From contig JAPQWV010000018.1 of the NCBI GenBank assembly GCA_027422505.1, forward strand, positions 12,232,001-12,296,000: a stretch of 64,000 bases of DNA, given 5' to 3'. The notes beneath the pieces are model-generated. The model saw only the letters and a list, made by a program, of their open reading frames with translations, searched no databases and was not told the DNA's origin. Every line of letters begins with the position of its first letter. The first letter of the stretch is position 1. This document shows positions 45,970 to 56,850 of the stretch, one piece after another. Source of the DNA: Craterostigma plantagineum (taxonomy: Eukaryota; Streptophyta; Magnoliopsida; Lamiales; Linderniaceae). The position numbers and the translations under genes were made by a program.

Positions 45970-47630
45970 CGCGGGTTAACGATAGCTGAAGCCTGATGAA
46001 CTGAAAGGTTAGAATTGAATGCCATTTTCTGCAAATGCAACCCATCGCGGTTTATATATCTCATATAAACGATGGTTCGATGTATTTTGAATTTTTGTGG
46101 ACCAAATAAATATATTTTAATAGGACATTATTTTTCATCTTTAAAGTATTTATTACACTAGTTTCTTGTCGGTGCAATGAGCTAATAAGATAATTTAATT
46201 ACATGTTAGAATAAAATAATGTTACTTTCAAATTATGAAGCTGTATCCTCGTACCAATTGTAGAACGGGCGGAAGTAGGTGTGCAGCTAAAGCTTGTATC
46301 GGAAACAAAAAATTATTAGTTTTGTACGATTGTGTATCATATAACTATAAGAAAAAAAATTAACCTAATTAATTTACGATGATAACTTAACTTAACATTG
46401 TGTCCGAAGATAATAATAATGTTTTTAGTTATGAATTTGACGCAAATTTGAATGAGCATGAGATATTTCAATACATATCTTAAGATAAAAATATTGTAAA
46501 TTATACACGGTAAAGTAATCATTGTGGTAATATTGATTGAGATAATATTAACGAATCGCAATTGTTATCGTTTGAATAGTAAACAATTATACTTTCCATT
46601 CTTATCGACTATAAAACAGTAGACGCCTTGATTTCATCATCTTACGTATTGGGCTCCGCAGAACTAAAAGTGAATTCCAATTTCCAACATCAAACGGCTA
46701 TATAGGAAAAACCTTATAGTAACAATAATCCATCAACTCGACCCTAAAGTGGAGCGCTTGCGGCACGTAGGTCATGATGCAGATTTTTAGGCCGACCATC
46801 TCCGTTAGTTGCCTGCCATTTCTAATTGTTATATACATAAGCACATGATTTGGAAATTAATGTAAGCTTTTGTAAGTAATTTTTCACTCACATTAGATCG
46901 AAAAGCCAAGCACTCTATGCAAGAAGAAAAGTAAGTTGTAGTTTTGATGTCCTTGTTCAAGTTCCCCAATAGAAGAATATTCATCATCATAATAGGTCAC
47001 CATAGACGTCTTACATAACAGAAATTTTAGCCACTTATGATAATCAAACACATTGTAATATTACAACCTTTGGCTCCTCATGCAAAAAAAAAAAAAGATG
47101 ATCCCAAGTGCTGATATATTCAATGAGAACACATGAGTCATGGCGCCATTGTAAAATCCGAAAACCTGAACCCAGGCTCGCTACGGCTCGCCTGCGCTTG
47201 AAACCTTTGCGGCCACTTGCACCCAAATCTAACGGACGGCTTCTCGTTGTTCTCCCTCATCAACCCTCGAAGCTGAGCGTCTACCAGGATTGACTTCCGC
47301 TCGTCGAAACAGCTTGCAGAGCCCATCGCGGTCCAGCACCATCACTCAGACAAAAATATGCCCCAACGACCCTCTCGCAATATGGAACGGACCCCTGTAA
47401 CCTCGTAACTACACGCCATAACAGTCGCCATCAAGACTCCGAACCTACACGCAATTTATTTATGTAATTCAATTATAACTTAAAACAAAATTGAAAAGAA
47501 ATTAATTATTGTTCCCTTCAATGAGTCGAAAATTGTACAGGGAAAAAGTAAAACAAAAAGACAGTGTCAGCTTGGGGTTCTTCGGCTCCTTAAACCCTGA
47601 AAATAACCTCAAAACCTTTCCATCTCAATA
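45970..47630. other. Intergenic, no gene seen
   Basis: Mostly AT-rich. The sequence directly upstream of the PPR start repeats a short phrase (CTGCAAATGCAACCCATCGCGG) at 45954 and 46030. A GC-richer island at 47130-47440 has open frames in several directions but no recognisable domain. It may be a repeat fragment. Confidence 0.4.
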
Positions 47631-47639
47631 TAATATAGA

Positions 47640-48105
47640 TTTAAAGTCATGGTCATACATATGAATTATGTGGATGAAACTCACCCATTAGATACTTAGA
47701 TGATTGTCCGATCTTTACACATAAATAAAGATCCGTTTAAACCATGTGAAAACAATGAAGAACTCCTTGGTCCTGAAATACCAGATCTCAGTGCTATCAG
47801 AGCACTGATGTATTTTACGAGTCATACATGACCTGATATAGCATTTGCTATAAATTTATTGGCAGGATAAGTTCCTCGCCAATTAGTAGACATTGAAATA
47901 GAGTTAAACGGATATTTCGTTATCTTCGAGGAAGAGCTGATATGAGATTGTTCTATCCTAATGAATCAAAAGCATATTTAATTATATGCAGATGCTAGAT
48001 ATCTATCTGACCCAGATAATGCTTGATCACAAACTGATTATTTATTTACGTATCGTGGAATTGCCATTTCATGGCGATCAGTTGAACAAAGTCACTGGCG
48101 GACCC
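47640..48105 (+). pseudogene. Decayed copia RT/RNase H fragment
   Basis: Translation in shifting frames gives hallmarks of the copia RT-RNase H connection: DPFKPCENNEELLGPE, PDLSAIRALMYF, PDIAFAINLLA, YADARYLSDP and TYRGIAISWRSVEQ. Several stops interrupt it. No LTRs are seen nearby. Confidence 0.85.
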
Positions 48106-48402
48106 AGGATTCTATGACTGGAGGGGCTCGGGCTACCCATAGAAATATAAAAATCATTTACATATAGTAGTATTTTTAGTTGTGTTTTTGCAATAAATAA
48201 ATTTAATTATTGTTGGATAATTTTAATAAGTGTGATATACTAAAGATAGAATGGGTTAATAATTACGAGTATAATGTTACTTGGTTTAATAAGTTTTTAT
48301 TTTTTAATAGCAAGTAATGTAGAAAAAAATATGATTAATCAATTGACAGACCAATTGTATCCACTATACACTCTTTATAAAAGAATATATATATAATTTA
48401 GA

Positions 48403-49144
48403 GGCTTTTTAAATAAAATAATGCCATTTCAATCGAAATTCAATAAAATGAGGTTATTTTGCCCGAAATTAATAAAATATGGCAAAACGCGCCCAATAAG
48501 AGCGACGTCGCGCTTATTAGGCGCGATGATGACGTGGCACGAAAAAGGAAGTTTTTTTCTATTTTTTATATGCATCGCACCCATTAGGTGTGATGATAAC
48601 TTTTTTTTTATTTTTTTAGTTTAGTTTGTTTTATATTTATTATTTATAAAATTCACAAAATCATAAAATCATCGTTATTTCACCTGATTTACAAAATAAA
48701 AATATATAAACGCATCTAATTTACTGTTTATTTTGCGACGATTAAAATGATATACATATCTTATATTTTTCTATAATCAAAAATATTTTTTATTTATAAA
48801 ATAAGATATTTTTAATTTATTAAAATAAAAAAATATTTTTGATTATGGAAAAATATAAGATATGCATATCATTTTGATCGTCGCGAAATAAACAGTAGAT
48901 TAGATGCGTTTATATATTTTTATTTTGTTCAGATAAAATAACGATGATTTTATGATTTTGGGGATTTTATAAATAATAAATATAAAACAAACTAAAATAA
49001 AAAAAAAAAAAAAGTTATCATCGCACCTAATGGGCGCGACGTCGCACTTATTGGGCGCGTTTTGCCCTATTTTATTAATTTCGGGCAAAAAAATCCTATT
49101 TTATTAAATTTTGATTGAAATGACATTATTTTATTTAAAAAGCC
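48403..49144. mobile_element. Foldback MULE-derived MITE with GGCTTTTTAA termini
   Basis: A 742-bp near-palindrome. 9-bp target duplications TAATTTAGA lie at 48394-48402 and 49145-49153. The termini GGCTTTTTAAATAAAATAATG are inverted at both ends, and inner arms share GGCAAAACGCGCCCAATAAG and GCGACGTCGCGC-like blocks. The first ten bases equal those of the PMD-MULE at 13572, suggesting related transposase specificity. The interior also resembles 63765-63850. A transcript would fold into a long hairpin. Confidence 0.85.
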
Positions 49145-49153
49145 TAATTTAGA

Positions 49154-50379
49154 TGAAAACTTTATACTTAAATTTAGTCCTAATTTTAAATAATAGAATA
49201 ATCTTTAATTTAGTCATTTATATCTGTTTAAGTTTATGTCTAAAATAGAAATTAAAGATAAAAGTATAATTTTGTCTTTTATATAAATTTAAAACTTAAG
49301 ACTGAAAAAAAGATATATAAAAGAGTATAGCTATAATTTACATGAAAAATTTATACTTGAAATTAAAAATTAAAACTATAAAAAAGGAATTAGAATTCGA
49401 TCCCAAATAGAGCTGTCAAACGGGTCAGCCCGCCCCGCCCCGCCTCAACCCGCCATTAAACGGGGCGGGGCGGGCCAGTCCGCCAACATATCAATTTCAC
49501 CAAAATCTCTTTATAGGATGTAAGTTTACTTATAATTTTCTTTAAATAAAAATGATAAATATCAATAAACAGAAAATTAACATTATTTTTAACTTTTTAT
49601 AATATACAATTAAATAAGTTTTAAAATACAAGCAAAAAAATAACACAATAGACACTATTTTTGTGTGACAATAGCGTGTATTCTAAAAATATCACTGTCA
49701 AGCAACCATCAGCGTAAAAATGGTTCCATTGGAGTAACGTACTCTATTTTGTATTTTACACAAAATGAAATACCCGATTAAGATTCGCTTAGTAAGAATT
49801 TTAACGTGGGTAAATTTCATGGGAAACACCAATTTTACTTTCCACGTTCTCATGCTTTAATTATCATCGGTATATGTTGGCTATTAGAATGTGAGGGTAA
49901 ACTTGACTATATTGTGTTTGATATTCATGTTTTGCCTTCGTTATGCTATAAATATAACATTTTTTATGCAAGCTCAAATATTGACTTTTCGATGACAATT
50001 GAAGAATTTCCTATTCACTACATTGGGGGTGGTTGATAATGATCGGGTAGCTAATGATAGTGATTATGTCTTAGCACAATGCGAGCCCCCCGGTGATGGC
50101 AAACGATGGTGCACTTTGATTTGGTTTATCTTTCAAGTTCCCTTTGTAGACAATCGACATAGTAATTGTTAACAAATCATTGATATGTATAACCACCTTT
50201 TCTCTTTGCTAGATTATGTTGGACATCGTGCAACATCAAGCTGCGTTAATTCCAAAAATGACCATCGAAACTTTTTAGAAGGTTAGTTTCTATTGATCTT
50301 TTTAAATTTGCCTTTGCACATTAATATGCCTCATTTTTATACTTATCTATTTTTGCAGCTACATCACCTTTGGGTTGCA
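49154..50379. other. AT-rich DNA with a hAT-like end fragment
   Basis: At about 49409-49480 the phrase AGAGCTGTCAAACGGGTC followed by CCCGCCCCG and its inverse is reminiscent of hAT element ends, but no partner end is found. From 49800 onward the sequence may include the highly decayed start of the following Helitron gene. Nothing firmer can be said. Confidence 0.35.
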
Positions 50380-52033
50380 CGATTGAAAACCGTCGAATTC
50401 GACATAGTCGAGATAATGATCAATTTTTAGACTTGATAATTTGTTGATAGATTAGTGGATGTTGCCTTCGGCATTCCTTTGTTCCTATTGTTCCGCTCAT
50501 CGCATTAAGTGGGAATCACCATGGTTCTGCTACAGAAATGGTCAGATTTCGTTGGCTAGCCATGATATGGTCCCTAAGTTGCTTGATTTGTTTCTTGGGA
50601 ACACACAAGATGTCATCGACTTCAGAAAGTGTTCAAGGAAATACAACAACAATCTTGGGTTCACTTCCATTGGGAAAGCAGTTCCAAACTCTTCGTGGGC
50701 CAATAAGGGAATTTATTCATTGCGGATACAAGCCGTTTTTAATCACTTTCTAAATGATTTAATCGCCGGTGAAAATTTGCATTGTATTTCCGTGAGTATG
50801 AAGACGAAATCTCACCGCGCACCAGGCGTAAGCCAAATTGAAAGTCTCGTATTCTTTCTTCGCTCATTGAAATCCTTACAGGAACTCCAAATTCTTTATT
50901 TTTCCGGGGTTTGAGGGAGGCTTTGGAAATTGAAGAATCGTATTATGTTGTGATCTGAACCAAGGTTAGATCACAGAGTTTTCAATGTTCCAACTGTCAT
51001 ACAAGTTGGAGCAATTTGGTCAGAATTCAGTGGTGCCGAATAATTGTCTCATGATATTAGGATTTTTATTTCCAGATGACGTACTCACAAAGTAAAATAT
51101 TATTTTGGTTGTTATGATCCACTTAATTACCCACTTTTGTTTCCACGTGGTGACCCGGTTGACATGCCAGAATTGCTAAACTCCAAATGAACTCTAGGGG
51201 CAAAGTGATTGGAGATAAGGTGTTTACAAAAACTTACTATAGGATCCCGTGAGCAAGGAGTCGGTTGAAGATCTTCTTTTACATGAGGAAGTAGATAATA
51301 TTTTATTTTTGACAATATTTATTTATATGCATGGCATTTTTTATCGTGTTATTGTTTTCATTATTTTCCAAGTTTTCATTTGCTATGGATAATTTATTGT
51401 TTGCGTTTTCTTTTTCAGTGCATGAGATCAACAAAATGCGCAGGATGTGTGTTTCGATAAGAGAGTATTATTGTTATCGATTTCAAATTCTTGACGGAGA
51501 TAGGTCGTGTTTTACCCTTCGAAAGCTGGGAGAAGAATTGTTTTACCCGCTTCTTTTATTGGTGGTCCGCGTGACATGAAACAGAGTATGGGAATGCAAT
51601 GACATTGGTTCAAAGATTTTGGAAGCCCGATCTTTTTTAACGATGACATGCAATCCTTCTTGGGTTGAAATTACATCACGATTGAAGGAACTTCAAGAGC
51701 CGCATGATAGACCAGGTTTGATCACTCCGGTTTTCAAAGCAAAGGTGAGGAGCTAAAAAATGATATAATTTGGAAAAAAATTAATTGGCGAGGTCGCGAC
51801 TTTTCTGTATGCTATTGAATATCAAAAGCGTGGCTTGCCGCACATACATTTGTTAATTCTTAAAGAATGCCAAAAAATATGTTCTGCCCAATATTATGAC
51901 CGTGTTATTTGTGCTGAAATTCATTCTCAATAAGATCATTTTCCTCATTCCATATGATGCATGGCCCATGCGGTGATCTCAATCAGTCCAATGTTTACGT
52001 GCGTGATGGCAAGTGCAAAATCCGTTATCCGAA
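50380..52033 (+). pseudogene. Helitron Rep/helicase gene relic (N-terminal Helitron-like domain)
   Basis: Across several frames the order of the plant Helitron RepHel N-terminus is kept. It runs LCSYCSAHRIKWES, then FTSIGKAVPNSS and IYSLRIQAVFNHF (50600-50760), YDPLNYPLLFPRG (about 51115), VSIREYYCYRFQI (about 51450), and TMTCNPSWVEI (about 51640). It ends with YAIEYQKRGLPHIHLL (about 51810) and DRVICAEI (about 51900), and GKCKIRYPK next to the Cassandra insertion. The HUH-like pair in LPHIHLL is the rolling-circle Rep signature. The helicase part is absent. Multiple stops mean it is dead. Confidence 0.88.
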
Positions 52034-52035
52034 AC

Positions 52036-52660
52036 TGTGACGCCCGGGGCCGATGAGGGCGCGGAGTGATCGCCGATGCCAGAGAGGTGCACGGATACGG
52101 AGCGGCTCCTGGCAGGCTTCTAGGCGAAGGGGTACATGAACGAACCGATCCGACACCCGAATGAGAGGGGATCCTGAGACTGGCAACGTATGGGCATGTC
52201 AGGCTAAGAATCCTTTAAGAGAATTGATAGTACTACTTATATCACCAAGGTCGACCTACCTTTTCGGGAGTCCATCTATAGACACTCCGAAGTTAAGCGT
52301 GCTGCACTTGGGGTAATTTAGGGATGAGTGACCCCCTGGGAAGTTTCTCAGGGTGCGCGCGAGCGAGTGCACGAAGCACGCTGAAACGTTAAATGGTGAT
52401 ACAATGGGGCCAGATTATCAGTCGGAGTGTGGTAGGTCCAACCCCACTAGTCCCTGTAGGAACCGATGCTACATAACACCCGGTATGGGACGAGTCATTA
52501 TAGGTGGTATCAGAGCACAACCTCTCGCAGTACGGTGCTGGTTCGGGGACGAACCAGGCGGAAGCTGGTGGGCATGTGACTCCCGGGGCCGATGAGGGCG
52601 GGAGTGATCGTCGGTGCCAGAGAGGTGCACAGACAAGGAGTGGCTCCTTGGGGGCTCGAC
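52036..52660 (+). mobile_element. Cassandra-type TRIM retroelement with 5S rRNA-derived LTR
   Basis: An LTR beginning TGTGACGCCCGG (52036) runs to about 52500 and is followed by the primer-binding site TGGTATCAGAGC (52505), fitting initiator tRNA-Met. After only ~60 bp of interior, a second LTR starts TGTGACTCCCGG at 52575 and is truncated near 52660. Inside the first LTR, 52285-52303 (CTCCGAAGTTAAGCGTGCT) and 52323-52344 (GATGAGTGACC, CCTGGGAAGT) match the 5S rRNA gene, including the A-box and C-box regions of its pol III promoter. That is the hallmark of Cassandra. It interrupts the Helitron relic. Confidence 0.9.
52285..52344 (+). promoter_or_regulatory. 5S rRNA-like pol III promoter segment in the Cassandra LTR
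   Basis: AGTTAAGCGTGCT corresponds to the 5S A-box region and GATGAGTGACCCCCTGGGAAG to the C-box, with one substitution in GATGGGTGACC. The spacing between them is near that of 5S genes. Confidence 0.75.
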
Positions 52661-53199
52661 CAGCGGCCATACGGTCCGACCTCACAGCTCATATCATTCA
52701 AGTTGAAATTTTACATTCAAGCTTTCAGTAAATAACACGATTTTTTTATGAGATTTTCATCTCCAAATTCATTTAGCTATTTTCTAAAAAATACCAAATC
52801 GAACTAAGTTACCTCCGGGCTCCGAATTTCTCTCAAACGATTATAAACAATGCTTATGTTAGTTTAGTTGCAACGCCTGCTTGGACAATATTCGTTTGGA
52901 CGTAAAAATCAACGTATTATCTTCACACTTTCATCTAAATTTTATAATATATGTAATCATCTCACTTAGTTTGTAATTTTCTCTTTATTTTCTAATATGA
53001 AAATTGTATTTGTCTAAATTATTTTCATTAAACGTTGCTTCATCGAAACTTAAGATTTGAAGAGTTTATATTAAAAAAAATGCTAATTGAAGAAAATTAT
53101 GGGCATTTATGGCCGCGCCTTAGCGCCACTCGAAATTTTCTAGTTATATGTATATATAATATATATGTGTGTGTGAAACCATCGCTACTCGCCAGCTCT

Positions 53200-53279
<80 letters not shown>

Positions 53280-53624
53280 TTATAAAATAAATTACCTTTC
53301 TCCATTGACAGAGGTTGAGCTCCCGTTTATATATAATGCTTTCCTCGTCTTTTTGCTTAAAATTTAAATCTTGTTTCTTTCTAGCATTGTTTCTCTTGTT
53401 TTGGTTTATGTTCGTTTTATCTAGATCACTCTTCCATTGGAGTTTGTCGAATATTACCAAATGATGTATATATCTCGCCCCGACCTCAATAGTCTTCTAC
53501 ACACTTAAGTTTTCAAATCCTTGTATATTAGCTTATTTTCCAAACCATTAAGCTAAAAACATCCATCCATGCAAATATCACAACAAATCCCACAAAAGAT
53601 CCATAACGACATATCCATAACTTT
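52661..53624. other. Intergenic with a long (CT)n microsatellite
   Basis: AT-rich DNA downstream of the minus-strand XTH gene. The only structured part is the CT run at about 53208-53275. No gene is visible. Confidence 0.5.
53208..53275. repeat. (CT)n microsatellite
   Basis: About 33 uninterrupted CT dinucleotides preceded by CCCCCC. It opens a spurious Leu/Ser or Arg/Glu frame. Confidence 0.97.
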
Positions 53625-55307
53625 TCATATATCCCTATCCCTCTTACACTCGACGGGCACCTTAGCAAACCTCGACCGATCCGAGCAATAATTATAGATC
53701 GTATACTTACTACGAACCCACCTCAAACGACGCCAATGGTATCGATCTAAGTCCCTAAACTCCTTCTGATCCCACCATCTCTTTCCCTGAGTTTCGCAGT
53801 ACTTTGCTTCCACCGAAGCTTCGCAGCCATCGACATGGAAGCCCTTGTAAGAAGCCGTAAAGGGGGCCTTCGACCAATCTGTCTTTTCGAGCCCGCCCTC
53901 GTCGCCCAGTCGTCGGCGTTCCAAAGGCTCGAATAGATCTTCATGGGCTGATTGAAGGGAAACTTTACGCCTAAGTTTCTGCTGTTCTTGAATACTCTTA
54001 TGGGCACGTCGTCCACGTAGAATCTGTTATGAAAGATTGAATCTTTGGGTGTTCTTTTTTTTTTTTTTCCTTAAGTGGGAAGTTATGAATGAAAGTCAAA
54101 AGGAGCTGATGAATAATACAGCAGAGCAAAAATTAGTTTTCATCTAGTTGAGGTATTATTGGATTTTGTTGGGCATTGATTATATTGATTGCTTCGATGA
54201 GAAATCAGAATCTAATTAATGGTCTTCCTCTTAATCTCACATGTTAAGGCAGTGACTTCGAGAATCTCGGAAAAAAGTTGCTTTAAAGATTAGATTTTTA
54301 TCATCTACACTACAGACGTAACAAAGTCAAAATGGTCAAGGGCCTAACGAAGACGATAAGGGTTGCTCATAAATCTCATGTATTTTATGTATAATACTTG
54401 AAATTGATAGAGCATTGCTGAACAAGTATGTTGTTAAGACAGAGTGTTAATGAAAAAAGGTGAAAAGAAAGAGCTTTAAGAATTAGATTTTTATCATCTG
54501 CGCTATTGATGTAATAAGTCAAGGTCAATGGGGTCAAAGGGTAAAGGGCCTAACGAAGATGATAAGCGTTGCTTATGCATATATTAAGACAAAGCGGTAA
54601 TGAAAAGAAAGAGCTTCTTACACAATCTGGTAAATGTTCCAGAGAACAGAGTATGTATGGTAGTCTTTGGTGGGATCAAACCATAGATAAATCCTCTGTT
54701 CTTTATCACCTTTTCCACCAGTGTACACATTGGTCTGCAAAATATATGGCTGACCACTTCTGTTGCCCAAGAACTCAAAGTCTATCTCATCGTGCTCCGA
54801 AGTTTGCGAAGAAAGCTGAGACAAAGACAAAAAGATTTAATACAAAGATCTCTTCCCACATTTTTCTCAGATAATGTTAAAAAGGAGAGAACAGAAAAGC
54901 CCACATAGAAAGCAGTTACGGTGCCAGCAGAATCCCCAGAAACCATCTTTATGTTCATACTGAAGTGGCCAAAAAGGTAAGAGCCTTTGGATTGAAACCC
55001 AGTACCTTACAACATTCAATCATTTCAATTCACAGAAACCCATATGATTAATCGTGAAAATATGTACATATGTGTAAAGATTCAAGAAAAACGAAAAGAA
55101 TGCATTTTTATTACCAGTGTAGTTGTCAAGAAGGAGCTGTATCTCATTTCCTCCATCGAAGTACTTGATGTGATCAAAAGCCCACGAAGGTACGTAGTTT
55201 CTGCCAAAGGGAACGTTTAGAGGTTGTTTTGGTGCAGCAGAGGAAGCACCACAGACAAGCGTAGTTATTACACATAGTGAAATAGTAGACCGTACGTGAC
55301 CTGCCAT
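53625..55307 (-). CDS. XTH: Xyloglucan endotransglucosylase/hydrolase (GH16), 4 exons, one homopolymer frameshift
   Basis: Exons on the minus strand are 55307-55115, 55005-54905, 54815-54622 and 54023-53625. With one added G the total is 888 nt (295 aa), normal for the family. Residues 1-24 form a signal peptide. The catalytic motif [11 protein letters not shown] in exon 3 is complete and followed by an N-glycosylation site NRS. The C-terminal XET domain has its paired cysteines ([32 protein letters not shown]). Wording is closest to Arabidopsis XTH6/XTH7. The enzyme cuts and rejoins xyloglucan in the wall. In exon 4 the frame breaks between WNADDWATR and GLEKTDW because the GGG run at 53898-53896 is one base short, so as sequenced the protein would lose its C-terminus. 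Confidence 0.9.
54024..54621 (-). repeat. XTH intron 3 with an imperfect ~90-bp internal duplication
   Basis: The phrases ATTAGATTTTTATCATCT, GTCAAGG or GGTCAAGGGCCTAACGAAGA and GATAAG-GTTGCT occur in the same order at about 54283-54367 and 54478-54575. The second copy carries a short insertion. It is probably a local tandem duplication inside the intron. Confidence 0.7.
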
Positions 55308-55450
55308 GTTTTCCTCTCTTTCTTTTTAATTTTACTACGGAAAAAAACAGAGAAAGAAGGGTATAAGAATAGTAGTTTCTAATACATTTTCATGGGAAAG
55401 ATTGAAGTGGGGAATTTAAGATGAACGAGGAGAGATGTGCGTGTCCATGG

Positions 55451-55465
55451 TCTTTTATATAGGGT
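55451..55465 (-). promoter_or_regulatory. XTH: TATA box of the XTH gene
   Basis: CTATATAAAAGA on the minus strand lies about 145 bp upstream of the ATG, leaving a leader of roughly 110 nt, which is plausible for a plant pol II promoter. This is a single-motif inference. Confidence 0.5.
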
Positions 55466-56850
55466 TGTTTAGGGTTGCGTTACAATATCTAATAATTAAA
55501 TGTATCTGAATTTAATAGGAGATTAATTAGCTATCTAGTTGGCATCTATTTCATTCTCTTAAGCAATTTTCAAATGCAAGCTTTTCCATATACTTTTTTG
55601 TTTTTCCTTTTTTTTTTCAAGTCAGGCAGGAAGCATCTTAACACGTCTAAGATCTAAGTCCAGTCTAAATCAATATGAATATCACCAACTATTCAACAAA
55701 TCCTAAACCAATCTCTCAGATATATATATAATGTTACAAGTCCTTACGGACTCCAATAGTGAATGAGTTTAAGTGGAATCAAGATCATGACCTCTGCAGA
55801 GAGGTAGTGCTCTGAAAGGTATAAAACTGTGAATTAACATCTGCATTTAGATTAACTTAGCAATGAATTATTTTTCCTTGGTTTTGCCTTTCTTTTTCTT
55901 TTTCTGAAGTCAACTGATTTCGGGGGATATATTAATGAGCGGCCAACTCATGATTTGTTGTTCATCAAGAGTTTGATAGCTAAAGCATTTACATTGGCTA
56001 ACTTTCATAGGTGAATTGAATAGCTTTGCTTTGAACGAAGGCATAGAAGGTACCACCTTTTTTATCTCAGGAGATAAACCTACACGAGATATACCTACAC
56101 TCCGACGAAGTTCTGAATCTAATCCAAACTTCATTGGCTTGAAAAACACAACTTCAACGTAGATTAATCCTCAAGGAGTTCACAAATCGACTCCAACGAT
56201 GGTCTCCTTTTTACGTCATTTCGGACTATAGTCTTATTTTGTTAAGATATTTTGATCAATTTTTAAAAATAAAATAAACTGTGATTTTCCTTCCATTGTT
56301 AGGATTTACCATTATGTTACAAGCTGTACCTGTAAGAAAAGAACTCATTTTGCAGGCTCTATCTGATTATTGACTAATCTTACCAAAATAGAAAGAGGCA
56401 AAGAATGGGGACCAACAATTCATATGGCATCACGTGCAAACTGATGCCCACATGATCCAAGTCTTTTAAGCCTCAAAGATGATGGAAGTATATTATATCA
56501 TTTAATTTCTTATTATACAACTCAGATTTGTAGCAAATCATCACCACACTCAATCTGGAATATAAAGCACAGATACAAACACATATATCACATGAAAGGC
56601 TTGAGTGTATTAGATATACAAAATAAGGGATTACAATCAAGAGTCCATTCTATAAAACACTTGAGAACCACAGAGAAGTCAAAGAAAGCAAAATCAAACA
56701 AAGTCCCACAAAAACATGTGAACTTGAGATAGTCACTTACTTCAAATATCCAATAAATTAAAGTCATCTTAAGAATAGATGACCACTAAAAAGATGCACA
56801 AGGCAAAGCCACGCACCAAGCAGTTGGGTTTTTTTTTTTTTCCGACTTTT
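55466..56850. other. Intergenic between XTH and the TVP38-like gene
   Basis: AT-rich. A 79-codon minus-strand frame at 55910-56149 (KFGLDSELRRSVGISRVGL) has non-random-looking text but no domain I know, and there is no partner exon. The rest is the 3' flank of the TVP38-like gene. Confidence 0.4.

Noticed and set aside
49403..49480. Complete hAT element starting at AGAGCTGTCAAACGGG
   Set aside because: Only one hAT-like end is visible. No inverted partner or 8-bp duplication could be found.
53035..53460. Frames with long Leu/Ser or Arg/Glu runs
   Set aside because: These are translations of the (CT)n microsatellite.
55910..56149. 79-codon minus-strand frame between XTH and the TVP38-like gene
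   Set aside because: The text is not obviously random, but there is no domain, partner exon or promoter evidence. It is left as intergenic.
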